64,000 bases of DNA, taken from Thermodesulfobacteriota bacterium (GTDB lineage Bacteria > Desulfobacterota > Desulfobacteria > Desulfobacterales > Desulfosudaceae). Both the position numbers and the translations under genes were made by a program. Below are positions 26,440-34,444 of this stretch, piece after piece; position 1 is the stretch's first letter; each line of letters starts with the position of its first letter. Under the pieces are notes generated by a model. The model searched no databases, had not been told where the DNA came from, and saw only the letters and a list, made by a program, of their open reading frames with translations. The stretch lies in NCBI GenBank assembly GCA_040753795.1, contig JBFMDX010000012.1:2774-66773 (forward strand), read 5' to 3'.

Positions 26440-26661
26440 ATGTCCGGCGAAAAAAACAGACTTGACGTTCATGTCGTGGTCACCGTTACCGGTGAAAGCC
26501 TGTCGGCAATCGTGGACCATACCCGGGGGAATCCTGTTCAGGTTATAAAAGACGGGCGTCCCGTTGACGCCGCCGATATGGTGGGGCTGATGATTACCCG
26601 TTTTCTGGATAAATACGATTTCGAGCGTTTTGTCCAAGAGGACTCAAATTATCCATATTAA
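26440..26661 (+). CDS. Small unknown protein of the NifX/FmdB operon
   Basis: The 73-residue protein has an excellent GGGAGGA ribosome site. It is acidic and soluble and shows RLDVHVVVTVTGESLSAIVDH and a C-terminal helix around MVGLMITRFLDKYDFERF. No family was recognised. It lies 15 bases after the FmdB-like gene, and its stop codon interlocks with that of the convergent gene at 26658. Confidence 0.75.
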   Translation: MSGEKNRLDVHVVVTVTGESLSAIVDHTRGNPVQVIKDGRPVDAADMVGLMITRFLDKYDFERFVQEDSNYPY

Positions 26662-27092
26662 AATGCCCCCAGCTGACACGGACTGATTTTTATTTTCAGG
26701 AGTTCACAGGCCGAGGATACATCCATCTTATTGACGCCCAGATCCCGGGCGATATCCCAGCAGGTCAGGCAGCTGACTTTACCGTCCACAACGGATTGTT
26801 GAAGGCGTTGGTGCAATGCCGCCGGGGCCTCCCGGGCCGCGGTCACGACTTTTTTCTCCGGTGAATAACCGAACAGACCGAGCTGGCATCGAACAATGCG
26901 GTATTCCATCAGATCGATGGTTTTGCCGACCTCCGACGGCGGCACCCGGAAATGATCGGCGATACCATGGGCGGCCGCGCAGGTCACTTTCCCGTTTTCC
27001 GCTCTTTCCCTGATGGCGGTTTCAATCGCCGGATCGTATTTTGTCCCGGCCGGGTGTTTGGCGCTGTATTTGCCGGCGTCCTGGTGTGTCAT
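26658..27092 (-). CDS. Protein with two copies of a Cys-containing HTH-like domain
   Basis: The 144-residue protein is two homologous ~50-residue units (about 22-75 and 91-144). Each has the pattern GKV(T/S)C...(G/D)IA...(G/R)V...V...L....I..CQLG.F. The two Cys of each unit are exactly 31 residues apart (38/69 and 108/139). The helical pattern resembles a winged or simple HTH, so DNA binding is plausible. The conserved Cys could bind a metal or sense redox state. ATG 27092 has an AGGAGG site. It is divergent from the BKACE gene across a perfect inverted repeat, which suggests local regulation (inference). Confidence 0.7.
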   Translation of the reverse strand: MTHQDAGKYSAKHPAGTKYDPAIETAIRERAENGKVTCAAAHGIADHFRVPPSEVGKTIDLMEYRIVRCQLGLFGYSPEKKVVTAAREAPAALHQRLQQSVVDGKVSCLTCWDIARDLGVNKMDVSSACELLKIKISPCQLGAF

Positions 27093-27143
27093 GGAATCCT
27101 CCTGGGTCGAAATGTTTATATGCTTGTGAAAATATTCGGCATG

Positions 27144-27163
27144 TGATAATTCTTACATTATCA
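27144..27163. promoter_or_regulatory. Perfect inverted repeat, candidate operator
   Basis: TGATAAT and ATTATCA form 7-base arms around a 6-base spacer in the divergent gap between the duplicated-domain gene and the BKACE gene. The arms resemble Fur-box half sites, but the spacing is one base short of the Fur consensus. The regulator is unknown. Confidence 0.6.
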
Positions 27164-27203
27164 AAATAAGGGGGATTTGCAAGCGACAGATCGGGAGGGA
27201 ACA

Positions 27204-28085
27204 ATGGATGATTTTATCGACAGAACAATTGTCACCTGTGCCATAACCGGTGTTTTAACCAGTCCGGAAAAGTTCAACGTGCCGGTGACGCCGGAACAGA
27301 TGGCTGACGCCACCGAACAGGCTTACAATCAGGGGGCCAGCATCGTACATACCCATTTCCGTTCCCAGAAGCCGGGCCTGGGCGCCTTTCCCACCTGGGA
27401 CCTGCAAGAGGTCGGCGACATCATGGCCGCCATTCGGGAGCGGGTACCGGACATTATTATCTGCATGACCACCGGCGTCATGGGCAGTGATATTTCCGGC
27501 CCGGTTGAATGCCTCAAAACGTTTAAGCCGGAAGTGGCCGCCTGCAACGCCGGTTCGTTGAATTATCTGAAAACCAGGAAAGACGGACAGTGGGCCTGGC
27601 CGCCGATCATGTTTGACAACCCCGTGGAAAAGGTCACGGGCTTTCTGGATGTCATGAAAGCGCATCGGATCGTGCCGGAATTCGAGTGTTTTGACACCGG
27701 TATCGTCCGCAGCGTGGCGATGTTCAAAGAGGTCGGCCTGTTCGATGGTGACCCGCATGTCTCTTTTGTCATGGGCGTCAGCTCCGGAATGCCCGCCCGT
27801 CCGGATCTGTTGCCGATACTGGTCGATGAACTTCCCGGGAAAGCCCACTGGCAGGTTATCGCCACCGGCGTTGGCCGGGAAGACATCTGGAAGGTCTTGC
27901 GAAAAGCCGCGGAACTGGGCGGCAATGTGCGGACCGGACTGGAGGACACCTTTTACCTGCCCGGTGGAGAGCAGGCCGGTAATAACGGGCAGCTGATCGA
28001 GGCGCTGGTCAAGATCGTCCGGGAGGCGGGAAAAGAACCGGCCACCCCGGAAGAAACCAGAAAAATCATGGGCATCCGCCGGTAA
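27204..28085 (+). CDS. Beta-keto acid cleavage enzyme (BKACE, DUF849 family)
   Basis: The 293-residue enzyme shows the BKACE TIM-barrel: an N-terminal strand RTIVTCAITG, the Zn-binding VHTHFR (His49 and His51), ACNAGSLN, EFECFDTG and a C-terminal NVRTGLEDTFYLPGGEQAGNN. The family condenses a beta-keto acid with acetyl-CoA to give acetoacetate and a CoA thioester (the founder is 3-keto-5-aminohexanoate cleavage enzyme). GGGAGGGA precedes ATG 27204. The SDR gene 20 bases downstream may act in the same pathway. The actual keto acid cannot be read from sequence. Confidence 0.92.
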   Translation: MDDFIDRTIVTCAITGVLTSPEKFNVPVTPEQMADATEQAYNQGASIVHTHFRSQKPGLGAFPTWDLQEVGDIMAAIRERVPDIIICMTTGVMGSDISGPVECLKTFKPEVAACNAGSLNYLKTRKDGQWAWPPIMFDNPVEKVTGFLDVMKAHRIVPEFECFDTGIVRSVAMFKEVGLFDGDPHVSFVMGVSSGMPARPDLLPILVDELPGKAHWQVIATGVGREDIWKVLRKAAELGGNVRTGLEDTFYLPGGEQAGNNGQLIEALVKIVREAGKEPATPEETRKIMGIRR

Positions 28086-28105
28086 TCCCTATTCATGCAA
28101 GTGCC

Positions 28106-28933
28106 ATGACCCGATTCACTAAAAAACGTGCTTTTATTACCGGAGCCGGCAGCGGCCTGGGACGGGCGCTGTGCCTGGAACTGGCCAGGGACGGCTGGCG
28201 GATTGGTGTCGCCGACGTCAACCGGGAAGGAGCCGGCCAGACGGCTGAACTGGTCAGGCAGCAGGGGGGAGAGCCCCTCGTCATCAGTTGTGACGTGACC
28301 CGGGCGGAAGATCTTGAACATGCCGCCGCGACGGTCGAAAAAACATGGGGCGGGGTAGACGTGGTGGTAAACAACGCCGGCGTTTCAGCCTATGGCGACA
28401 TGGAAACCATCCCGGTGGAACGATGGCGATGGATCATGGATATCAACCTGATGGGCGTCATTCACGGCTGCCGGGCGTTTATCCCGGTTCTGGACCGGCA
28501 GGGCGGGGGACACATTATCAACGTCGCCTCTTACCTGGCCTTTCTCGCGACACCGGGATCAACCTGTTATAACGTGACCAAGGCCGGCATCCTGTCGCTT
28601 TCGGAGACGCTGCGCATTGAACTGGCCGCAAGGCATATTGGCGTTTCCGTGGTCATGCCCTCTTTCTTCCAGACCAATCTGATGGACCGGCTGTTCTGCA
28701 CCGACAGCGGCAAGGAGAAGATGATCCGGACCCTGTTTTCCCGGTCTTCGGTTCCCGCTTCGACGATCGCCGCTTATGTCATTGCGGCCATGGAAAAAGA
28801 CCGGTTATATGTGCTGCCGCAGTGGGACGCTCGCCTGCTGTGGCGGATCAAGCGGTGGATGCCGGGGCTGTACATGAAGCTGTTCACGTTTTTGTACCGC
28901 AAGGGATATGTCAACCGGATTCTGGGGGTCTGA
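28106..28933 (+). CDS. Short-chain dehydrogenase/reductase
   Basis: The 275-residue protein is a classical SDR: nucleotide-binding TGAGSGLG near the N-terminus, CDVT, NNAG, the catalytic Ser in NVASYLAF and the YNVTK Tyr/Lys pair, and a hydrophobic C-terminal helix region (LLWRIKRWMPGLYMKLFTFLYRKGY) that suggests membrane association or a lipid substrate. Such C-terminal extensions occur in SDRs acting on acyl chains or sterols. It follows the BKACE gene and may interconvert beta-hydroxy and beta-keto acids there, which is inference. Confidence 0.92.
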   Translation: MTRFTKKRAFITGAGSGLGRALCLELARDGWRIGVADVNREGAGQTAELVRQQGGEPLVISCDVTRAEDLEHAAATVEKTWGGVDVVVNNAGVSAYGDMETIPVERWRWIMDINLMGVIHGCRAFIPVLDRQGGGHIINVASYLAFLATPGSTCYNVTKAGILSLSETLRIELAARHIGVSVVMPSFFQTNLMDRLFCTDSGKEKMIRTLFSRSSVPASTIAAYVIAAMEKDRLYVLPQWDARLLWRIKRWMPGLYMKLFTFLYRKGYVNRILGV

Positions 28934-28942
28934 CGTTTCCCC

Positions 28943-30334
28943 TTACCGTTTTTTTCTGTACGCTTCCAGCGAGGCCAGAACGTCATCCAGGAGGTCCCGG
29001 GGATAGTCTTTCCCGGCCAGATTTTCCCGCACCTTCCGCGCGGCCTGCTCAAACGTCTCCTGATCCCGGGGTGAAAGCGTCACGGGATGGATACCGCATC
29101 TTACCTCAAAGGCTTTCAGGCTTTTTTCTTCGTAAATTCTGCCGCGTTTTTTCCATTCCGGCTCAATCGCTTTTATTTCCAGAACAATCAACTCCTGGGT
29201 ATTGAAAACAATGGCTTCCGGCAATCCGAAATGCTTTCCGATTTTATCCCGGGTGCTGTCGCTGAGCAGGACCACCCCCGGAGAATAGAAGAAAGGCGTC
29301 GTGATGTAATAATTAACATACTGATAGGCCTGCATGCCGAGTGCCCAGGCCGCCGGAGCGATGAACGTGTCGGCCAGTCCCGTGCTCAAGGCCGATACCA
29401 CCTCCGGAATGGCCACCGGAACCGGATCGACGCCGAGTTCTTCCAGCATGGTCAATTCAATATGCCCGATGGAAGTGAGGGCTTTTTGCTTTTTCAAATC
29501 ATCGAGGCCGGCAATCTTTTTTTTTGAAAACACATACAGGAAACCGGAGTCAATAATGGCGCCGCAGATATAGCCTCTTTTTTCAAATGATTCGTCGAGT
29601 TGCCGGCGGAATTTTACGCAGATATAATCGATTTCGTCATAATTCCGGAACAGGTCCGGCGCCATGAAGACCGACGCGTCCGGAGAGGCGGTAACCACGC
29701 CAAGGGTCGTACAGCCGCAGCCGTCCAGCTGCCCGATATCCATCTTCCGCAGCACATCGTTATCTTCTCCCATGACGCCGCCCGTGTAGAATTTCGGTCG
29801 CAGCGCGCCGCCGGTTAACTGGGTGATTCTGGGGACGAGTATGGTCTGGGGAACATCCATCCACGGGGTCCCTTCAGGGGCGAGGGTGGCCAGCTTTAAA
29901 ACAAAGGGCTCCTTGTTCTTCAACTCCTCGGCTATCACGCCCCAAACGATCTCCTCTTTGACTTTGTCCCAGGCGGCCAGAGGGGAAAAAGTATCGTTAA
30001 AGCGGTCGGGAATCTCTTCCAGGATATACCGGGAGGTTTTATAACGATGAATGATGGCGCTCATTTCCGTCCGGATCAGCTCCTTCAGATCGGCTTCGCT
30101 GATTGCTCCGGATTTGAGCGTATCTTTCAACAGGGCTCGTTTTTTTTCAATTTCCGGAGTAAACGCCTGACCGGTCCACAGGGACGACAGGACATTATTT
30201 AATGCGCTCTGAAAGTCCTCCCGCGGCAGGTTATCCGCCTTGCGTTCCGCCGACAGGACGGGAGAAAACAGGAAAATCAGGAATACGCTCAGCCATGCAT
30301 ACCGTCCGGGCCTTCGATTAGCGTTTTGTTCCAT
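28943..30334 (-). CDS. TRAP-type solute-binding protein (DctP family) with N-terminal extension
   Basis: The 463-residue protein has a signal peptide (YAWLSVFLIFLFSPVLS) and a ~130-residue helical extension with no recognised family. A DctP-like domain follows (FVLKLATLAPEGTPWMDVPQTI; GGVMGEDNDVLRKMDIGQLDG). DctP receptors normally bind organic acids and pass them to DctQM permeases; no permease is nearby. The start was set at ATG 30334, which has AAGGAG upstream, not at a longer frame. It lies 137 bases after the Fe-S protein gene of the flavoprotein/dehydratase operon and may bring in its substrate or simply be a neighbour. Confidence 0.85.
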   Translation of the reverse strand: MEQNANRRPGRYAWLSVFLIFLFSPVLSAERKADNLPREDFQSALNNVLSSLWTGQAFTPEIEKKRALLKDTLKSGAISEADLKELIRTEMSAIIHRYKTSRYILEEIPDRFNDTFSPLAAWDKVKEEIVWGVIAEELKNKEPFVLKLATLAPEGTPWMDVPQTILVPRITQLTGGALRPKFYTGGVMGEDNDVLRKMDIGQLDGCGCTTLGVVTASPDASVFMAPDLFRNYDEIDYICVKFRRQLDESFEKRGYICGAIIDSGFLYVFSKKKIAGLDDLKKQKALTSIGHIELTMLEELGVDPVPVAIPEVVSALSTGLADTFIAPAAWALGMQAYQYVNYYITTPFFYSPGVVLLSDSTRDKIGKHFGLPEAIVFNTQELIVLEIKAIEPEWKKRGRIYEEKSLKAFEVRCGIHPVTLSPRDQETFEQAARKVRENLAGKDYPRDLLDDVLASLEAYRKKR

Positions 30335-30471
30335 AAGCGGCGCTCCTTGAATCGACGGGTTTATTGATAGTTTAAATAGGAAGAGTAAGAAATCATACAA
30401 CAAGCAGGCAGGTTCCCGCAAGCGGGTTGCGATCAATAGGATGAAGACGGAGTCCTGACGGGAATTGCCTT

Positions 30472-31827
30472 TCATCCGGGGCCGTTTTTTAAAAGCGTTT
30501 TTTTCAGTTTTTTCTGATAGCGGATCCCCTGAATAAAGGATCGGGGCTCGAACCCGAAATAGTGTCGATGCCAGAGATAAAGGGACGCCGCGGCATCGCG
30601 TAATTTCCGAATCCGGCTGACGTTCAGAGGATAAGCCCGTTTAAGGGCCAGCGCTTCTTCGAACGTATCCACGCGGGTCATGCGGCCGCCGGGCCCGGGG
30701 ACGACCAGTCCGGCGCCAAGCAGGAGTTTGCAGCGGCGTTTTGTCTCTTCCAGCGTGGGGCCGCAGACCAGGATACAGTGGCCGCAGACCATGGGGATGG
30801 GGTAGGATTCGATGCCGGTGATGCCGGTTTTGGCCATGAATTCGGCAAGAACAAGATAGCGTTCGGCTTCATCCTCGGGAAAAGCCGCCAGGGCCGGAGT
30901 TTGAGCGAGCAGTTTCTGGTTCCAGGGATGGCGGGTGATTTTTTCCAGAACGAAAAAACGCTGGGTGGAATCGCCGGTGGATAGCCCTTTTTTCAGCATA
31001 TCCGCCACCAGTCGAAGTCTGCGGGACGGGTCCGGCGGATTGTCGATCCACTCCTCAATCCAGTGAAGGCCCCAGTTTGACCATTTCCGGTCCTGACTCA
31101 AGCTGTGAAGACCGAAGCAGGATATGTTGCACAGGTCGATGTTGCGCCTTCTGGCCCGCTCGTGGAGTTTGCCATTCAGCAGCACATATTCGGGCGTATC
31201 GGCGGCGAACATGCCCGGCGGGCAGACCCGGGCGCATCGCCGACAGCGGCGGCAGAAGGTTTTGATAAAATGGTCCGGGTCCGGCCGCGGATCGCTTTTC
31301 AGGACGGCATCGGTAACGACGGTCCCCAGCACCACGGCCGCGCCGTATTCGCGGGTCATGACATTGCCGGACCAGGCCTGTCCGGCCGTTCCGGCGGCAA
31401 TGGCCCCGAAACGGTGAGAAAAACTCGGGAGCGTGGCGAATACATAGGGGTGGCGCCGATAATCCGCGCTGGGCGGGACCGGCCGCGCCCGGAAGCCTTT
31501 TGCCTTAAGGAACTCCGCCAGGGCATACCCGGCATGCTGAATCTGCTGGTAAAGGCGGAACTGGTCGAGATTATGCGGCGCCGGAGATTTTTTGGAAAGA
31601 AAATCTTCAATAGCGGCCGCGTTCATGGGCAACACCATCGAAATGATGGACCGGCCTCCCGGCAGCGTATAGTCCAGGTCAAGGGAGGGGGGGCCGTCGA
31701 GGCGCTCGGGCCCGGCCACGCCGGAGACCGCCACGCCTTGGGTTTGAAGAAATGCTTTGATCTGATTTTCGATGGGGGAAACCTCAGCTGCCTTTCCTGG
31801 AAAATTCAAACGACCGATCTTTTTCAA
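30472..31827 (-). CDS. QueG-like 4Fe-4S protein of the flavoprotein/dehydratase operon
   Basis: The 451-residue protein resembles epoxyqueuosine reductase in its middle part (FGAIAAGTAGQ...EYGAAVVLGTVVTDAVL), followed by a 4Fe-4S motif Cys192-x2-Cys195-x2-Cys198-x3-Cys202-Pro. Cys233 and Cys237 and a second cluster-like set (Cys348, Cys351, Cys355) follow. It is longer than QueG, and no queuosine genes are near. The start is TTG, whose TTGA overlaps the stop of the dehydratase-subunit gene by 4 bases. It may be the electron donor to the two dehydratase-type subunits (inference). Confidence 0.8.
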   Translation of the reverse strand: MKKIGRLNFPGKAAEVSPIENQIKAFLQTQGVAVSGVAGPERLDGPPSLDLDYTLPGGRSIISMVLPMNAAAIEDFLSKKSPAPHNLDQFRLYQQIQHAGYALAEFLKAKGFRARPVPPSADYRRHPYVFATLPSFSHRFGAIAAGTAGQAWSGNVMTREYGAAVVLGTVVTDAVLKSDPRPDPDHFIKTFCRRCRRCARVCPPGMFAADTPEYVLLNGKLHERARRRNIDLCNISCFGLHSLSQDRKWSNWGLHWIEEWIDNPPDPSRRLRLVADMLKKGLSTGDSTQRFFVLEKITRHPWNQKLLAQTPALAAFPEDEAERYLVLAEFMAKTGITGIESYPIPMVCGHCILVCGPTLEETKRRCKLLLGAGLVVPGPGGRMTRVDTFEEALALKRAYPLNVSRIRKLRDAAASLYLWHRHYFGFEPRSFIQGIRYQKKLKKTLLKNGPG

Positions 31828-33221
31828 TGCCCGGCAGACATGGTGTTTTCCATGAATGTCCGGACCTGCTCCTTGATGTTGTCCGGAGTGATGGTGCGCG
31901 GGTCCATGATGTCAAAATTAAAAATCAGCAGCGGGATATCGGCGGCCCGGCAGCGTTCCCGCAGGATGCCGAGCAGGGCAGCGCTTTTTTTGCAGCCGAT
32001 GTTGGCGCCCGTCCAGACCATATCAATATTATAGGTCCGATAGGCATGGAACAGGTCGTTTAAAAAATTCTCGGCCGGCCCCCGGGAATGCCTGGCCATG
32101 GGCGCGTAGGTGAATGACTGGGCAATGCCGCGGAGCATCGTTTCCTGAGAACCGGTGTCGATGGGGGAGAGCCGGTTATAGGACAGGGCTTCCATGATCA
32201 GCGCCACCCCCCATTCCCGTTCCGCCCAGGATATGATATCGATAAAATGGAATGGCGGCACATTCCAGAGAAGAAGGCGGTACCGTTCCCGTGGAAGCGC
32301 GCCGATTCCCTCAGCAAGATTGGCTTGGGCCAGGTGAAGGAGTCTTTTGTACAGCCGGGTGCCGGAAGGGTCTCCGATTCCCAGACGATCCACCACCCAG
32401 TGGGCCAGGTAAACCGCTTCCGCCGCCAGGGGCGCCGGTTTCGCGCGCATGGTTTCCCACAACTCGAGTTCCACCTCCAGGCTGCGGTTTCTTTCCTCGC
32501 ACATTTCCCGGAGCCGGTCCCAGTCCATGCGGCAGGAAGTGTCCCGTTCAAGCTTCCGGATAAGGTCCCGCAGTTCCCCGGTCACATAATCGGTGGCCCG
32601 GTCAGTTGTAAAATTATAGGGAATATCAATCCGGTAAACCGGCAGACCCAGCTCCATTTCCATCAGGGTATACATCCCCACGTACTGATCGCAGGGGGAG
32701 TTGCTGGTCACCAGGGCCACGCTGTCCGGATATTCACGGCTCAAAAGCATCCCGACATTTCCCTTGTGATAGCTGCAGATATCGGCCGGGACGCCGTAAT
32801 TTTCGCCTTTATCAATATAGGGTTCCAGGGCATGGGCGGAAACCAGGGGCATGAGCATGCTGTGCAGCTCGGCCAGGTAGGTATTAAAGCCCATGGCCTT
32901 GAACATCTCCCGTGACAGGATCCCCTCCAGGATAATCACCTTCTTCGATCCCAGAAACACTTCTTCCAGATGTTCGGCCACATACCTCACCAGGCCGTCG
33001 ACAAAGGTCACGGCCACGCCTTCCAGATATCGCCCCTGCCTGTTGCCGCAGAGACGGGCATAGAAGGCGCTGACTTTCAGCAGCGTCCTGAGCCAGGGAT
33101 AACGGAAAAACAGCCGGATGACCTTGACGGGATTGTGGGTGACAAACAATCGCAAAGCCTTGGCCCAGATCAGGATAAAGTAACGCCAGTATATAATCTT
33201 GTCTCTGAACTTGCCGGTCAT
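31824..33221 (-). CDS. 2-hydroxyacyl-CoA dehydratase / benzoyl-CoA reductase-family subunit
   Basis: The 465-residue protein belongs to the HgdB/BcrB/FldB-type family. Three cysteines at family positions could bind a 4Fe-4S cluster: Cys149 (ADICSYHKG), Cys177 (TSNSPCDQ) and Cys410 (GANIGCKKS). The family removes water from 2-hydroxyacyl-CoA by a ketyl radical mechanism or reduces aromatic rings; plasmalogen-forming enzymes use related domains. The N-terminal ~45 residues are basic and hydrophobic, which is unusual and may touch the membrane. It pairs with the 383-residue paralogous subunit upstream. The usual ATP-dependent activase is not encoded in the window. Confidence 0.88.
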   Translation of the reverse strand: MTGKFRDKIIYWRYFILIWAKALRLFVTHNPVKVIRLFFRYPWLRTLLKVSAFYARLCGNRQGRYLEGVAVTFVDGLVRYVAEHLEEVFLGSKKVIILEGILSREMFKAMGFNTYLAELHSMLMPLVSAHALEPYIDKGENYGVPADICSYHKGNVGMLLSREYPDSVALVTSNSPCDQYVGMYTLMEMELGLPVYRIDIPYNFTTDRATDYVTGELRDLIRKLERDTSCRMDWDRLREMCEERNRSLEVELELWETMRAKPAPLAAEAVYLAHWVVDRLGIGDPSGTRLYKRLLHLAQANLAEGIGALPRERYRLLLWNVPPFHFIDIISWAEREWGVALIMEALSYNRLSPIDTGSQETMLRGIAQSFTYAPMARHSRGPAENFLNDLFHAYRTYNIDMVWTGANIGCKKSAALLGILRERCRAADIPLLIFNFDIMDPRTITPDNIKEQVRTFMENTMSAGH

Positions 33222-33265
33222 TCGTTTTTCATCATTTAGATACGGTTGTTTCGCGGTCCGATATC

Positions 33266-34417
33266 TTACTTTCCCAGGCTCTCCAAGAATGCCTGGACGC
33301 GGGTTTTTAACTGCCCCTCGCCGGTCAGACCGTATTCTCTTTCCAGACGCAGTACCGGTATGTTTAGTTTGCGCAGTTCCGACATCAGCAGACCGGACTC
33401 CATTCCCCAGAAATCACAGAATTTGATGCGCTGAATGACAACCCCGTCGACCTGATACGCCTTAATCTTTTCCACTATCAGCGCCAGACGCTTTTTGAAA
33501 TCCTCCATCATCCTGGGGCAGGACACCTGTTTTAAAAAATGGGCGGCGATATCGGTCAGGGGATCCTGGTCGCGAAGGATCCGGCTGGAGTGGGAAACGG
33601 ATCCGGTACAGATCATGTCCGCTACCACCAGCGCCCCGGTTGACTCGATCGCCCGGATGTAATCCGGGTCGTCCAGTTCTCCGCCCGCGACCATGAGCCT
33701 GGCGCGATGGGGTTGGCTTATCCGGCGCTGATCCAGGGAAAGGGCATACTCGGTCAGCAGCGGTAAAAAAAGGTCCGTGGGCGTGACGGCGGAGGCGATC
33801 ATCCACTGGTAAAATTCAGTACCGGTCACGGGTGGATTTGGCTGTTTCCGGCAGGCGTCAATTTTTTCCAGAAACACGTGTAAGGCGTTGTATTCATCAA
33901 TGGCGTTGGAAAGCGCCGCCTCTCCCGCGTCCACCTGAAAGTGAGCTTCCAGTTTATCTTTCAGCAGGCGCAATTCCTCAACATACCATTTCAGGGCACG
34001 ATCGCCGGACTTGTGGGGAACGTCCAGGATATGAATAAAACCTGGCCGGACCAGATAAACCAGATTGTCATATAAGCGGTGGGCCTGATTGCAGGTGGCG
34101 GCGAGAACCCAGCCGCCCAGGAATTGGAACTGATCATCCATGGCCAGTTCCAGGATGCTCCGGGTATAAGAACAGGTGACGGAGGAGAGGTAGATATCGG
34201 CAATTTCCGTTCCGCTTATCCGGGGGGCACTCACTCTCAAAGGGAAAAGCCTGCCCACGGACAGAAGCGGAACCGGCGTATAACTGCAGGTATAGGCAAG
34301 GGGTATTCGACCCTGCCGGATGGCCTGATCCACCAGTTTGTTGCAGGGGCCGTCAAGAAGCGACGTAATCGAAGGCGTCATGACCTTCTCACGAGAAAAA
34401 GGGATTGCACTCGCCAT
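33266..34417 (-). CDS. Second 2-hydroxyacyl-CoA dehydratase-family subunit
   Basis: The 383-residue protein has the family pattern with Cys at 44 (TCSYTP), 82 (TCSYTRS), 109 (ATCNQAHRLYD), 270 (ADMICTGS) and 334 (IKFCDFWG), typical of HgdB/HadC/FldC-like subunits. It is expected to form a heterodimer with the following 465-residue subunit, each holding a 4Fe-4S cluster. The start is uncertain: ATG 34417 lacks a clear ribosome site and ATG 34381 is only two bases after an AGAAGG. It lies 27 bases after the flavoprotein gene, inside the same operon. Confidence 0.88.
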   Translation of the reverse strand: MASAIPFSREKVMTPSITSLLDGPCNKLVDQAIRQGRIPLAYTCSYTPVPLLSVGRLFPLRVSAPRISGTEIADIYLSSVTCSYTRSILELAMDDQFQFLGGWVLAATCNQAHRLYDNLVYLVRPGFIHILDVPHKSGDRALKWYVEELRLLKDKLEAHFQVDAGEAALSNAIDEYNALHVFLEKIDACRKQPNPPVTGTEFYQWMIASAVTPTDLFLPLLTEYALSLDQRRISQPHRARLMVAGGELDDPDYIRAIESTGALVVADMICTGSVSHSSRILRDQDPLTDIAAHFLKQVSCPRMMEDFKKRLALIVEKIKAYQVDGVVIQRIKFCDFWGMESGLLMSELRKLNIPVLRLEREYGLTGEGQLKTRVQAFLESLGK

Positions 34418-34444
34418 GAATCATTATGGTGACCGAGTCTGTTT

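Noticed and set aside
27144-27163. Inverted repeat as a canonical Fur box
   Set aside because: The arms fit, but the spacer is 6 bases instead of 7, so only an unspecified operator is claimed.
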